A DNA stretch of 64,000 nucleotides from Streptomyces mobaraensis NBRC 13819 = DSM 40847. Its GTDB lineage: Bacteria > Actinomycetota > Actinomycetes > Streptomycetales > Streptomycetaceae. The DNA lies in the NCBI RefSeq assembly GCF_017916255.1, contig NZ_CP072827.1, positions 2,108,001-2,172,000 on the forward strand. The letters run 5' to 3'. The notes below the pieces were generated by a model. The model worked only from the letters and a program-made list of their open reading frames with translations. It ran no database searches and had not been told where the DNA came from. The position numbers and the translations under genes were made by a program. Every line of letters begins with the position of its first letter. Within the stretch, counting starts at the first letter, position 1. Below are positions 18,646-26,946 of this stretch, piece after piece.

Positions 18646-18850
18646 GTCGGGGGGGCGTCCGAGGAACGAGGGCGGCCACCCGGCCGAAGCGGAGGCGCCG
18701 CGAAGCTCGACCGACCAGAGGTGCGAAGCGGAGCGAAGCCGCAGCGTAGGTCGGGGGGCCGTCCGAGGAACGAGGGCGGCCACCCGGCCGAAGCGGAGGC
18801 GCCGCGAAGCTCGACCGCACGGAGGTGTGAAGCGGAGCGAAGCCGCGGCG
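18621..18850. repeat. 104-bp tandem repeat starting inside lipA
   Basis: Unit 1 is 18621-18724, unit 2 is 18725-18828, and a partial third starts at 18829; units 1 and 2 differ at only a few bases. Each starts with GAAGCGGAGCGAAGCCGC. Unit 1 encodes the end of LipA and its stop codon, and unit 2 repeats that stop region without a gene. Together with the hairpins at 18861-18876 (ACGTCC stem) and 18886-18922, it fills most of the 448-bp gap from 18646 to 19093. Confidence 0.85.
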
Positions 18851-18885
18851 TAAGCGCCGAACGTCCCGCCGGACGTCGTGTGACA

Positions 18886-18922
18886 CGGCCCGGACGGTGC
18901 CCCGAGGGGCCCGTCCGGGCCG
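18886..18922 (+). terminator. terminator hairpin downstream of lipA repeats
   Basis: CGGCCCGGACGG (18886-18897) pairs with 18911-18922, and an inner GCCCC/GGGGC stem (18899-18910) continues it after one bulged T. Confidence 0.7.
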
Positions 18923-18941
18923 CGTCAACATTTCATAGACT

Positions 18942-18970
18942 TTGACCACTCGGACACGCGCCGGTAACAC
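18942..18970 (+). promoter_or_regulatory. sigma-70-type promoter for small gene at 19094
   Basis: TTGACC (18942-18947), 17-bp spacer, TAACAC (18965-18970). Downstream, in the likely leader, TGTGCGCGG (19017-19025) and its complement (19033-19041) form a 9-bp hairpin with 7-nt loop. The word GGTAAC appears twice around the -10 region. Confidence 0.55.
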
Positions 18971-19093
18971 CGTTCGGTAACGATGTGCGCACGAACAGTC
19001 GTACGCCCACCGGATTTGTGCGCGGCCACAAACCGCGCACAGAGCACCGCCGCTCCCCCACCTCTCACCCATCCGCCCACGAGAGGACACGAC

Positions 19094-19354
19094 ATGCAGG
19101 CCGCGCCCGCCCGCACGACGACGGCGACCGCCGCGCACGCCTTCTCCGCCCTGCCTTCCACGCTCGCCGTCCGGCCGCCCTCGGTGACGGGCGCGCTGCT
19201 GGCCCTGGAGCGCCTGCTGCTGCGCGGCGGCCAGCGCACCGCCCGCCGGAACGCGTGGACCGCCGTCCTGGAGGACCGCCGCCGGGCGAAGGACCGGCGC
19301 GAGGCCCAGCACCTCCTGGAAGCCGCGGCCGACCCCGGCCCGCGGGCCAGGTAG
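19094..19354 (+). CDS. small hypothetical protein
   Basis: 86 residues from ATG 19094, which has GAGAGGAC at 19081-19088 as ribosome binding site. The protein starts with a Thr/Ala-rich segment, then the helical ALLALERLLLRGGQRTARRNAWTAVLEDRRRAKDRREAQ, given as landmark helices near residues 34-72, strongly basic. I do not recognise a family, but a small protein at this position between lipA and the DUF4191 gene is usual in Streptomyces. The good promoter and ribosome binding site support a real gene. Confidence 0.65.
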   Translation: MQAAPARTTTATAAHAFSALPSTLAVRPPSVTGALLALERLLLRGGQRTARRNAWTAVLEDRRRAKDRREAQHLLEAAADPGPRAR

Positions 19355-19432
19355 ACGGCCCGGTCGCAGGCCGGGTGAGCGGCCCGCAGGCCACGTGAGC
19401 CGGCGGCCCCCGGGACACGTAAACTTCGCCAT

Positions 19433-20113
19433 ATGGCGAGGAAGGAAACATCCGAGAACCCCGGGCGACTGAAGCAGATCGCCCTGACCTACAAGATGAC
19501 CAAGAAGGTCGATTCGAAGGTCGGTCTTGTCGTCGCGGGCGTGGGCATTGTCACCTTCGGTGTCCTCCTCGCCATCGGCTTCTGGATCGACCACCCGATC
19601 TACCTGGGCATCCTGGGCTTCCTGCTGGCCTTCCTCGCGATGGCGATCGTCTTCGGCCGCCGTGCCGAGCGTGCCGCCTTCGGGCAGATGGAGGGCCAGC
19701 CGGGCGCCGCGGCGGCGGTGCTGGACAACATCGGCCGCGGCTGGACGACGACGCCCGCGGTCGCGATGAACCGCAACCAGGACGTCGTCCACCGCTCGGT
19801 CGGCAAGGCCGGCATCGTCCTGGTCGGCGAGGGCAACCCGAACCGGCTGAAGAGCCTGCTGGCCGCCGAGAAGAAGCGGATGGCGCGCATCGTCGCGGAC
19901 GTGCCGGTGCACGACATCGTCGTGGGCACCGGTGAGGGCCAGGTGCCGTTGAAGAAGCTGCGCACCACCCTGCTGAAGCTTCCCCGGGTGCTGCCGGGCG
20001 CGCAGGTGACGGTCGTGAACGACCGGCTGCGGGCGCTGGGCGACCTGATGAGCAACATGCCGATCCCGAAGGGTCCGATGCCGAAGGGCATGCGGATGCC
20101 GAAGGGCCGCTGA
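19433..20113 (+). CDS. DUF4191 membrane protein
   Basis: 226 residues. After a basic N-terminus (LKQIALTYKMTKKVDSK) come two close membrane helices at about residues 31-50 and 55-72, then a soluble domain with AAVLDNIGRGWTTTPAVAMNRNQDVVHRSVGKAGIVLVGEG, cited as landmarks DNIGRGW and HRSVGKAGIVL, and a Met/Pro/Lys-rich tail made of PKGP/MPKGM repeats. This is the actinobacterial DUF4191 family, function unknown, regularly linked to lipA. Ends at a strong bidirectional hairpin shared with the convergent RDD gene. Confidence 0.88.
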   Translation: MARKETSENPGRLKQIALTYKMTKKVDSKVGLVVAGVGIVTFGVLLAIGFWIDHPIYLGILGFLLAFLAMAIVFGRRAERAAFGQMEGQPGAAAAVLDNIGRGWTTTPAVAMNRNQDVVHRSVGKAGIVLVGEGNPNRLKSLLAAEKKRMARIVADVPVHDIVVGTGEGQVPLKKLRTTLLKLPRVLPGAQVTVVNDRLRALGDLMSNMPIPKGPMPKGMRMPKGR

Positions 20114-20155
20114 CGCCGCTGACACGACCGCTGCGAAAGGCGCGGACGGAGAGTG

Positions 20156-20200
20156 AGTGAGGGCGGGGCGGGACCGACACGGTCCCGCCCCGCCCTCACT
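20156..20200. terminator. 20-bp bidirectional terminator
   Basis: AGTGAGGGCGGGGCGGGACC (20156-20175) and its perfect reverse complement (20181-20200), loop GACAC. It lies between two convergent genes and serves both. Confidence 0.85.
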
Positions 20201-20221
20201 CCGTTGTCCTGGCGCGGTCTC

Positions 20222-20689
20222 TCAGATCCGCACCTGAACCGCCTTGGCGAGCCGGTCGTGCAGCCCGCGGGTGTCCCGGTCCCAGATGACGGCCGGGATG
20301 ACGATCACGAGGAGCACGCTGCGCAGCAGGGCCTTCGGGAAGGTCAGCCGGTCACCGGCCTCCCCGATGACCCGGATGCGGAGCAGCCGCTTCCCGGGGG
20401 TGAAGCCGACCGTGCCCACGGTCAGCACGCTGAGCAGGAAGAAGACCAGCAGCGCCCAGTTGCCGGCCCGGTGCATCTCCCCCCGGGCGAAGAGGCCGTA
20501 GGCGATGAGCATGCTCAGGCCCCAGTCGATGAAGATCGCGGCGAACCGCCGTCCGAGCGGGGCGACGGAGCCCGGCCCGTGCTCCGGCAGCCCGAGCTGT
20601 TCCCCGCGATAGCCGAAGTCGATGCCCATCTGCTCCGCCGCCGCGCGGGGTCCGGAGAGCCACGAGCCGATTGCCTGCCTTTTGTCCAC
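20222..20689 (-). CDS. RDD-family membrane protein
   Basis: 155 residues from GTG 20689 (VDKRQAIGSW); the same frame remains open far upstream, but that part is antisense to glnA. RDD features: LGRRFAAIFIDWGLSML near residue 45 (the R and D that name the family, here R-D spaced by the first helix), a second membrane helix NWALLVFFLLSVLTVGTVG, the GFTPGKRLLRIRV turn, and the HDRLAKAVQV end. Role of such proteins is not established. It is divergent from glnA, so the 198-bp gap holds both promoters. Confidence 0.85.
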   Translation of the reverse strand: MDKRQAIGSWLSGPRAAAEQMGIDFGYRGEQLGLPEHGPGSVAPLGRRFAAIFIDWGLSMLIAYGLFARGEMHRAGNWALLVFFLLSVLTVGTVGFTPGKRLLRIRVIGEAGDRLTFPKALLRSVLLVIVIPAVIWDRDTRGLHDRLAKAVQVRI

Positions 20690-20775
20690 CAGTCCACGGT
20701 ACTGGGCAGGCTTGCGATCACCGGCGGCCGGGTAGGCGTCGGAACCGAATCGATGATCATTTCGCGGCGCTCCGG

Positions 20776-20813
20776 TTAACCTCGGCGAAACAAATGGGTC
20801 ATGCTTGGGAAAT
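20776..20813 (+). promoter_or_regulatory. GlnR box of glnA
   Basis: Four half-sites with exact 6-bp spacing: TTAAC (20776-20780), GAAAC (20787-20791), GTCAT (20798-20802), GAAAT (20809-20813). This fits the known GlnR consensus gTnAc-n6-GaAAc repeated with 22-bp period, and it lies 74 bp before the glnA start. GlnR is the global nitrogen regulator of Streptomyces and activates glnA under nitrogen limitation. The glnR gene itself is not in the window. Confidence 0.85.
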
Positions 20814-20887
20814 CCGGTCTCTCTAGGGTCGGCCGCAGCACCACCGAAGCAATCCCCGACCGCTGGCGGCCGGGCTAGGAGGGTTGG

Positions 20888-22297
20888 ATGTTCCAGAACG
20901 GCGACGACGCCAAGAAGTTCATCAAGGACGAGGACGTCAAGTTCGTCGATGTCCGTTTCTGTGACCTGCCGGGTGTGATGCAGCACTTCACCATTCCGGC
21001 GGCGGCGTTCGACCCCCAGGAGGAGCTGGCCTTCGACGGCTCGTCGATCCGCGGATTCCAGGCCATCCACGAGTCCGACATGGCCCTGCGCGCCGACCTG
21101 TCCACGGCGCGCGTGGACCCGTTCCGCCGGGACAAGACCCTCAACATCAACTTCTTCATCCACGACCCGATCACCGGTGAGCAGTACAGCCGCGACCCGC
21201 GGAACGTGGCGAAGAAGGCCGAGGCGTACCTCGCGTCCACCGGCATCGCGGACACCGCGTTCTTCGGCCCCGAGGCCGAGTTCTACGTCTTCGACAACGT
21301 CCGTTTCGAGACGTCCGCGAACCAGTCCTTCTACCACATCGACTCCGAGGCGGGCGCCTGGAACACCGGTGCGGTGGAGAACAACCGCGGTTACAAGGTC
21401 CGCTACAAGGGCGGCTACTTCCCGGCCCCGCCGGTCGACCACTTCGCCGACCTGCGCGCCGAGATCTCCCTGGAGCTGGACAAGGCCGGCCTCCAGGTCG
21501 AGCGCCAGCACCACGAGGTGGGCACCGCCGGCCAGGCGGAGATCAACTACAAGTTCAACACCCTCCTCGCCGCCGCCGACGACCTGATGCTCTTCAAGTA
21601 CATCGTGAAGAACGTCGCCTGGCGCAACGGCAAGACCGCCACCTTCATGCCCAAGCCGATCTTCGGCGACAACGGCTCCGGCATGCACGTCCACCAGTCC
21701 CTGTGGAACGGCGGCGAGCCCCTCTTCTACGACGAGCAGGGCTACGCGGGCCTGTCCGACACCGCCCGCTACTACATCGGCGGCATCCTCAAGCACGCCC
21801 CGTCGCTGCTGGCCTTCACCAACCCGACGGTGAACTCGTACCACCGCCTGGTCCCCGGCTTCGAGGCCCCGGTCAACCTGGTCTACTCGCAGCGCAACCG
21901 CTCCGCCGCGATGCGCATCCCGATCACGGGCTCCAACCCGAAGGCCAAGCGCGTCGAGTTCCGCGCCCCGGACCCGTCCTCGAACCCGTACCTCGCCTTC
22001 TCGGCCCTCCTCCTGGCCGGCCTCGACGGCGTCAAGAACAAGATCGAGCCCGCCGAGCCGATCGACAAGGACCTCTACGAGCTCGCCCCCGACGAGCACG
22101 CCAACGTCCCCCAGGTCCCCACCTCCCTCCCCGCCGTCCTCGAAGCCCTCGAGGCCGACAACGAGTACCTCCAGGCCGGCGGCGTCTTCACGTCCGACCT
22201 GATCGAGACCTGGATCGACTACAAGCGCACCAACGAAATCGCCCCGATGCAGCTCCGCCCGCACCCGCACGAGTTCGAGCTGTACTTCGACCTGTAA
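20888..22297 (+). CDS. glnA: glutamine synthetase type I
   Basis: 469 residues, the standard dodecameric GSI-beta length, after AGGAGGG at 20877-20883. It makes glutamine from glutamate, ammonia and ATP. Visible signatures: [10 protein letters not shown], the metal/ATP region [26 protein letters not shown] (ATP-binding glycine loop) and the [10 protein letters not shown] loop. The adenylylation residue Y397 in DLYELAPDE is intact, so GlnE (50.4-53.4 kb) can modify it. Expression is probably controlled by the upstream GlnR box, and a hairpin at 22311-22353 ends the transcript. Confidence 0.98.
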   Translation: MFQNGDDAKKFIKDEDVKFVDVRFCDLPGVMQHFTIPAAAFDPQEELAFDGSSIRGFQAIHESDMALRADLSTARVDPFRRDKTLNINFFIHDPITGEQYSRDPRNVAKKAEAYLASTGIADTAFFGPEAEFYVFDNVRFETSANQSFYHIDSEAGAWNTGAVENNRGYKVRYKGGYFPAPPVDHFADLRAEISLELDKAGLQVERQHHEVGTAGQAEINYKFNTLLAAADDLMLFKYIVKNVAWRNGKTATFMPKPIFGDNGSGMHVHQSLWNGGEPLFYDEQGYAGLSDTARYYIGGILKHAPSLLAFTNPTVNSYHRLVPGFEAPVNLVYSQRNRSAAMRIPITGSNPKAKRVEFRAPDPSSNPYLAFSALLLAGLDGVKNKIEPAEPIDKDLYELAPDEHANVPQVPTSLPAVLEALEADNEYLQAGGVFTSDLIETWIDYKRTNEIAPMQLRPHPHEFELYFDL

Positions 22298-22310
22298 GAA
22301 GCCGGCCTGA

Positions 22311-22353
22311 CAGCGAGGGCCGTTACCCCATAGCCGGGTATCGGCCCTCGCTG
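22311..22353 (+). terminator. terminator of glnA
   Basis: CAGCGAGGGCCG (22311-22322) pairs with 22342-22353; inside, TACCC (22324-22328) pairs with GGGTA (22336-22340) after a T-T mismatch, loop of 7 nt. Confidence 0.8.
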
Positions 22354-22549
22354 CTTGCTCGGGTTCCTTGTGACAGGACACGTCGTCGACCCGCGGCGAT
22401 TGTGATCACAGGCCGCTTGCCTCATGCCGCGTACGGGTCCCCGACGCTGCCCCGCCGCCGGACAGGAGCGGCCCTGTCCCGTATGCCCGTTCGCCCGCGG
22501 ACGCGACGGTGGGACGGATAGCATCCCGCCCACAACAGAAGGGGTGGGA

Positions 22550-23098
22550 ATGCGCAAGTACAACGTCCGTCCGGACATCGACGCAGCGGCCGAGAAAATC
22601 GCCCCCGCGATCGGATCGCGGAGGGAGATCGAGCAACTGCCCTCGGTTCTTTGGGAAGACGAGACGGTCGACATGCTCGCCAGCGGCGCGTACGGCAACG
22701 GGATCGGCCTGGTGGCCCTGACGAACCTACGGCTGGTGTTCTTTAAGCACGGGATCATGTCGCAAAGGCTAGAGGACTTCCCACTCGGCAACATCTCGTC
22801 GGTGCAGTGGTCGGCTGGCCTGCTCATGGGCACTCTGTCGGTGTTCGCGTCGGGTAACCGCGCGGACATCAAACAGGTTCCAAAGCCCCACGGTGAGGCG
22901 TTGTCGGGCCGGTTGCGGATGCTGATCGCCTCGCCGCAGGCGCCGGTCACCCCCACGGTGCCTGTACCCGCCGTAGTGCCGACTGGCGTGCAAGATGTGG
23001 CTTCACGCCTGGCGACGTTGGATCAGCTGCGGGTGGCGGGCGCGATCACGGATGCGGAGTACCAGGAGCGGCGGGCCGCGATCCTGGCGAGCATTTGA
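22550..23098 (+). CDS. bacterial PH-domain protein with C-terminal SHOCT motif
   Basis: 182 residues from ATG 22550 after GGGGTGGGA. The middle part (ETVDMLASGAYGNGIGLVALTNLRLVFFKHG, landmarks NGIGLVALTNLRLVFF) has the YokE/bPH-like pleckstrin fold pattern, followed by a Pro-rich linker (PVTPTVPVPAVVPTG) and a C-terminal SHOCT helix pair: LATLDQLRVAGAITDAEYQERR. SHOCT motifs usually mediate oligomer or phage-linked functions. Codon use is less GC-extreme than neighbours (TTT, AAA, CTA codons), which suggests acquisition. Upstream at 22401-22410 is the palindrome TGTGATCACA, and 22460-22479 holds a 7-bp inverted repeat GGACAGG/CCTGTCC. Confidence 0.75.
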   Translation: MRKYNVRPDIDAAAEKIAPAIGSRREIEQLPSVLWEDETVDMLASGAYGNGIGLVALTNLRLVFFKHGIMSQRLEDFPLGNISSVQWSAGLLMGTLSVFASGNRADIKQVPKPHGEALSGRLRMLIASPQAPVTPTVPVPAVVPTGVQDVASRLATLDQLRVAGAITDAEYQERRAAILASI

Positions 23099-23252
23099 AC
23101 GTGGTCCCGGCGGAGGACCGGCCCGGAGACGGGGCAAGCCTGGTCGACCGGGGCCAGCAGGGCCAGCAGGGCCCGAGCATTATGGGGTCTGCGACGCCAC
23201 CGGCGTCCCGTCGACCGTGACTCCGAACAGCGGCTCAACGACATGACCGCGC

Positions 23253-23295
23253 ACGACGAGGGCCGCTCCCCGTTCTGGGGAGCGGCCCTCGTCGT
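23253..23295. terminator. 19-bp terminator hairpin
   Basis: ACGACGAGGGCCGCTCCCC (23253-23271) with its perfect complement at 23277-23295, loop GTTCT. It separates the PH-domain gene from the convergent PAP2 gene and may serve both. Confidence 0.8.
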
Positions 23296-23316
23296 TGCTG
23301 TGGTGGGACCGGGCGG

Positions 23317-24702
23317 TCAGACCGGTTCGGGCTGCGGCTCTGGGCGTTGGGGTTCCGCCGCGGGTTTCGGGTCCGGGAGTGGGGTGAGGGGGTTCGCTTC
23401 CCACTGTCTGGTGATGCGGAGGTAGCTGTAGATGACCGAGAGGGTGGTCAGGATGAGGAGGGGGCCGAAGAGCCAGGGGCTTTCGGCCATCTCGACCGGG
23501 AGGAAGCGGTAGGCCAGCAGGAAGGCGGTGAAGACCGTCGTGCCGTAGGCGATGAACAGGATGCCCTTGCGGTCCGGGCCGCGGTCGTAGAGGCGCATGC
23601 CCGCCTCGATGGTGAGCGCGAAGACCACGCCGGCGATGACGTCCGAGCCGTAGTGGTAGCCGAAGCCCAGGGTGGCGCTGATGGTGGCGACCAGCCAGAA
23701 CGCGCCGCCGTAGCGGACCCAGCGGGGGCCCTTGCGGGAGTGGATGAAGATCGCGGTGGCCCAGGCCGTGTGGAGGCTGGGCATGCAGTTGCGCGGGGTG
23801 AGGTCGTCGTAGGTGAACGCGTGCGGGATGCCGATGGACGGCGGGGTGTGCGGCCAGATGTTGGCCGTCGCCCACTCCACGCCGCCGGTGCCGGAGGCGC
23901 CGGGGCCGTAGGCGAAGACCGGGCCGACGACCGGGAAGAGCATGTAGATGCCCGGCCCGAGGAGGCCGATCACCAGGAAGGTGCGGACCAGGTGGTGGCG
24001 CGGGAAGCGGCGCTCGGCGGCCACGTTGCGGAGCTGGTAGAGCGCGAAGATGATCGCGGCGACCGCGAGGTGCGCGTAGACCAGGTCGAGGACGTGCGGG
24101 CCGATCGGCTCGGCGGCCTTGAGGATGCGGCCGGCCGCCCACGACGGGTTGCCGAGGGCGTGGTCGGCGGTCGCCACGTACTGGTCGAGCACCTTCGGGC
24201 GGGTCTTCCACGTGATCATGAGCCAGGAGTCGCCGACCTTGCGGCCGGCCACCAGCAGCAGGCCCAGTCCGACGCCCTTGAGCAGCAGGGTGCGTTCCCG
24301 GCCGGTGCGGCGGGTGAGCGCGATGACCGCGACGCCCAGCATCACCCACAGCGCGCCGTTGCCGAAGTAACGGCCGTCGGTCACCTTGACGTCGGCCGCC
24401 CACCGCCCCAGGACGAAGAGGAGGTCGATGCCGACCGCCCAGGCCGCCGCGATGAGCCGTTGCCGCCAGGTGAGCACCACCATCGTCAGCGCCAGACCGG
24501 CGTACAGCGGGCCCGGCTTGGGCGGGAAGACCAGTTCCTTCGCCTGGGTGACCAGCGGGCCCGGCTCGCCGCCGACGCGGCGCGCGACGATCTCCAGCAC
24601 GATGAAGAACGCGAGCGTCACCACGCCCGCCACGGTCCACAGGATCACCCGTGGTTGCCGCCACGCGGCGAGCTTGTCTCTGCTGCTTATTCGCGCGAAC
24701 AC
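23317..24702 (-). CDS. PAP2-superfamily integral membrane protein
   Basis: 461 residues with about ten hydrophobic segments. The C-terminal half holds the phosphatase-type motifs of the PAP2 fold: CMPSLHTAWATAIF (PSLH) near residue 300 and GFGYHYGSDVIAGVVFA (the last His-Asp motif) near residue 340. The first basic KxxxxxxRP motif is not obvious, as in the aureobasidin-resistance/inositol-lipid subgroup. Likely acts on a phosphorylated lipid at the outer face of the membrane. C-terminal Pro-rich tail PEPQPEPV. It is one of three PAP2-type genes in the window (others at 27922 and 49338). Confidence 0.8.
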   Translation of the reverse strand: MFARISSRDKLAAWRQPRVILWTVAGVVTLAFFIVLEIVARRVGGEPGPLVTQAKELVFPPKPGPLYAGLALTMVVLTWRQRLIAAAWAVGIDLLFVLGRWAADVKVTDGRYFGNGALWVMLGVAVIALTRRTGRERTLLLKGVGLGLLLVAGRKVGDSWLMITWKTRPKVLDQYVATADHALGNPSWAAGRILKAAEPIGPHVLDLVYAHLAVAAIIFALYQLRNVAAERRFPRHHLVRTFLVIGLLGPGIYMLFPVVGPVFAYGPGASGTGGVEWATANIWPHTPPSIGIPHAFTYDDLTPRNCMPSLHTAWATAIFIHSRKGPRWVRYGGAFWLVATISATLGFGYHYGSDVIAGVVFALTIEAGMRLYDRGPDRKGILFIAYGTTVFTAFLLAYRFLPVEMAESPWLFGPLLILTTLSVIYSYLRITRQWEANPLTPLPDPKPAAEPQRPEPQPEPV

Positions 24703-24830
24703 TCAGGACACTATAGACGTCAACTGTTGCGATGATTTGGTCGGATCTGTGGCGTTCCGGTGCGGTCGGCCACTCTCCGTGACGGGTGGTGCGTGACCTA
24801 GGGCGATGGCGGCGCCCGTGGGGCGGATGA

Positions 24831-24876
24831 GCCGGAGGGCGGCGGCATCCGGTTTCCGGTGCCGCCGCCCTCCGGC
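24831..24876 (-). terminator. terminator of the transglycosylase gene
   Basis: GCCGGAGGGCGGCGGCA (24831-24847) pairs with 24860-24876, with inner CCGG/CCGG around a TTT loop. On the minus strand it follows the stop codon of the gene at 24897. A T-run on the plus strand (24883-24887) would also allow plus-strand termination. Confidence 0.7.
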
Positions 24877-24896
24877 GGTTCGTTTTTCGCTCTCCG

Positions 24897-25643
24897 TCAG
24901 TAGGCGGAGTTCACGTTGTCCATCGAGCCGTACTTGTCGGCCGCGTAATTGCAGGACGCGACGATGTTGGCCACCGGGTCGTAGATGTCCCAGGACGTGC
25001 CCTCGACGTGGTACGCCTTGAACGTCGGGTCGATGATCTGCAGCAGACCCTTCGACGGCACACCGTTCACGGCGTTGACGTCCCAGTCGTTGATCGCGTG
25101 CGGGTTACCGGTCGACTCCCGCATGATGTTCCGCTTCACACCGTCATAGGAAGCCGGGATGCCCTTGGCCTTCATGATGTCCAGCGCCTGGGCGATCCAG
25201 CCCTCCAGGTCATTGCCGTACGCCTTCGGCGCCGGAGCGGCCGGAGCGGCGGGCTTGCTCAGCGGCTTGCGGGTGGTGGAACGGTTCGCGGCCTGCTTCT
25301 CGGCGCGGTCCTTGTCGGCCTTGGCCTTGGCATCCGCCTTCGCCTTCGCGTCGGCCTTCGCCTTCGCGTCCGCCTCGGCCTTGGTCTTGGCAGTGTGCTT
25401 GGCCGCGGCGGCCTCGACCCGGGCCTGCTCGGCCGCCTTGTCGGCGGCGTCCTTCCGCTCGGCGTCCTGCGCCTGACCGAAAGCCTCCGCGCTCCAGGCG
25501 ACCGGCTTCACCGGCGCCGGAGCGGCCACCGCGTGCGAGGCCGCACCGAACGCGACAGCGGCGGCACCGGCGGCGGTCAGCGCCGCGGCGGAGAACTTGT
25601 GGGCCTTGGTCAGACGGGTATAGCCGGAGTGGGTGGAACGCAT
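24897..25643 (-). CDS. secreted transglycosylase-like (SLT) protein
   Basis: 248 residues from ATG 25643. A basic N-terminus and Ala-rich hydrophobic stretch (about residues 17-40, ending AVAAP) form a signal peptide. Residues 58-125 are a charged, coiled linker made of KA/DAKAKA repeats. The C-terminal domain (145-248) is SLT-like: NDLEGWIAQALDIM, then the catalytic Glu E176 in MRESTGNPHAIN, GVPSKGLLQIIDPTF and the terminal NYAADKYGSMDNV. Such enzymes cleave glycan strands of peptidoglycan during growth and spore germination. Promoter at 25743-25771. Confidence 0.88.
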   Translation of the reverse strand: MRSTHSGYTRLTKAHKFSAAALTAAGAAAVAFGAASHAVAAPAPVKPVAWSAEAFGQAQDAERKDAADKAAEQARVEAAAAKHTAKTKAEADAKAKADAKAKADAKAKADKDRAEKQAANRSTTRKPLSKPAAPAAPAPKAYGNDLEGWIAQALDIMKAKGIPASYDGVKRNIMRESTGNPHAINDWDVNAVNGVPSKGLLQIIDPTFKAYHVEGTSWDIYDPVANIVASCNYAADKYGSMDNVNSAY

Positions 25644-25742
25644 GAGAAGGAATGAACCTTTCGCATCGGGAAACCGCACGGGCCTGGACCGGCGCAGAGA
25701 AAAGCGCCGTTCTCGGTCGGACGGCGCCGTGCGGTCCACCCA

Positions 25743-25771
25743 TTCTTAGCGGCGGTCGAAAACCCCGACAA
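25743..25771 (-). promoter_or_regulatory. promoter and structured leader of the transglycosylase gene
   Basis: On the minus strand TTGTCG (25766-25771), 17-bp spacer, TAAGAA (25743-25748). The predicted leader of about 90 nt contains CCGCACGG pairing with a downstream CCGTGCGG and an inner GCGCCGT/ACGGCGC hairpin, so it may be regulated post-initiation. The conserved ydaO (c-di-AMP) riboswitch boxes were not found. Confidence 0.5.
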
Positions 25772-25973
25772 GCACTGTGACCTACTCCCCCACGTCGTTA
25801 TCAGCGCACCACTCCAACGAATTCCGCGGGGATTATGGGAGCGCACAGCACTAAAGAGATCCGTATGTGACCGGGGCCCTATGCGCGGCCTCACAGCAGT
25901 CGCTCCGCGTCGTCACCGCCCCCTCACGGAGAGGTGCGCGAAAAGGGTGTGGAACGGCCCCGGTCTCAAAGCG

Positions 25974-26933
25974 TCAGTCCATTACCAGCACCAGCTTCCC
26001 CGCCCGGCCGCCCCTCTCGCCCGCCGCGTGGGCCGTGGCGGCCTCGGACAGGGGGTGGGTGGCGGCGATCACCGGGCGGAGGCGGCCGGTCGACGCCAGG
26101 TCGGCCAGGGCGTTCATGCCGGCGTGGTCCGCCTCCACGATCATCACCTCGCCACGGACCCCCGCCGCACGGGCCGCCGCGGCCAGTTCCTCCGTGCCGT
26201 GGGGCTGGAGGGAGACGAGGGTGCCGCCGGGGCGGAGGAGGGGGAGGGAGCGGGTGCGGTAGTCGCCGCCTATGGGGTCGAGGACGACGTCGAGCCCGGC
26301 GAGCCCGGCCGCGAAGTCCGTCCGCCGGTAGTCGATCAGCTCGTCCGCGCCCAGGTCGCGCAGGAGGGCGTGGTGGGCGCCGCGCGCCGTGCCGGTCACG
26401 TGCGCGCCGCGGGCCTTGGCGATCTGGACGGCCAGGTGGCCGACGCCCCCGGCGGCCGCGTGGACGAGCACCCGGTCGCCGGGGCCGACACCGGCGACGT
26501 CCACCAGCGCCTGCCAGGCGGTCAGGCCCGCGAGGGGGAGGGCGGCCGCGTGGACGTGGTCCAGGGCCGCCGGTTTGCGGGCGAACGCGCGGGTCGGGCC
26601 GACCGCGTACTCCGCGTGCGCCCCCACCCCGTACGGGTGCGGCAGCATGCCGAAGACCTCGTCGCCGGGCCGGAACAGGGTGACGCCGAGGCCGGTCGCC
26701 ACGACCGTCCCGGAGACGTCCCAGCCCAGGACGAAGGGCGGCTCGCCGAGGAAGGCCGGGGCCGCCCGGTGCTTCCAGTCGGTGGGGTTGAGGCCCGAGG
26801 CCCGAACCCGGACCAGGATCCGGCCGGGTCCCGGCGCCGGGACGGGGAGCCGGACCTCCTTCAGGACCTCAGGGCCGCCGAAGGCGTCCTGGCTGATCGC
26901 CCGCATGGTGGCGGGGAGGGCGCTCGTGTTCAT
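25974..26933 (-). CDS. NADP-dependent zinc-free alcohol dehydrogenase (quinone oxidoreductase type)
   Basis: 319 residues of the medium-chain dehydrogenase family. The N-terminal substrate domain has PEVLKEVRLPVP and GLNPTDWKHR; the cofactor domain has VLVHAAAGGVGHLAVQIAKARGA (NADP motif AAAGGVG near residue 163) and GADELIDYR. Catalytic-zinc ligands are absent, as in quinone oxidoreductases. It ends with GGRAGKLVLVMD, the usual family C-terminus. It is 13 bp downstream of the SDR gene in the same direction, so the pair is an operon for a small redox function with unknown substrate. Confidence 0.88.
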   Translation of the reverse strand: MNTSALPATMRAISQDAFGGPEVLKEVRLPVPAPGPGRILVRVRASGLNPTDWKHRAAPAFLGEPPFVLGWDVSGTVVATGLGVTLFRPGDEVFGMLPHPYGVGAHAEYAVGPTRAFARKPAALDHVHAAALPLAGLTAWQALVDVAGVGPGDRVLVHAAAGGVGHLAVQIAKARGAHVTGTARGAHHALLRDLGADELIDYRRTDFAAGLAGLDVVLDPIGGDYRTRSLPLLRPGGTLVSLQPHGTEELAAAARAAGVRGEVMIVEADHAGMNALADLASTGRLRPVIAATHPLSEAATAHAAGERGGRAGKLVLVMD

Positions 26934-26946
26934 GCCGGCACCCCCG

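Noticed and set aside
20690..20887. GlnR box upstream of the RDD gene
   Set aside because: The box orientation and distance fit glnA; no second box near the RDD start.
23160..23252. Minus-strand frame reading HVVEPLFGVTVDGTPVASQTP
   Set aside because: Looks protein-like for about 20 residues but has no start, no length and runs through a terminator hairpin; probably chance.
25644..25860. ydaO (c-di-AMP) riboswitch before the transglycosylase gene
   Set aside because: This gene type often has one, but the conserved GGGGTGAATC and CCGACAGCTAAC boxes are not there; only general hairpins are seen.
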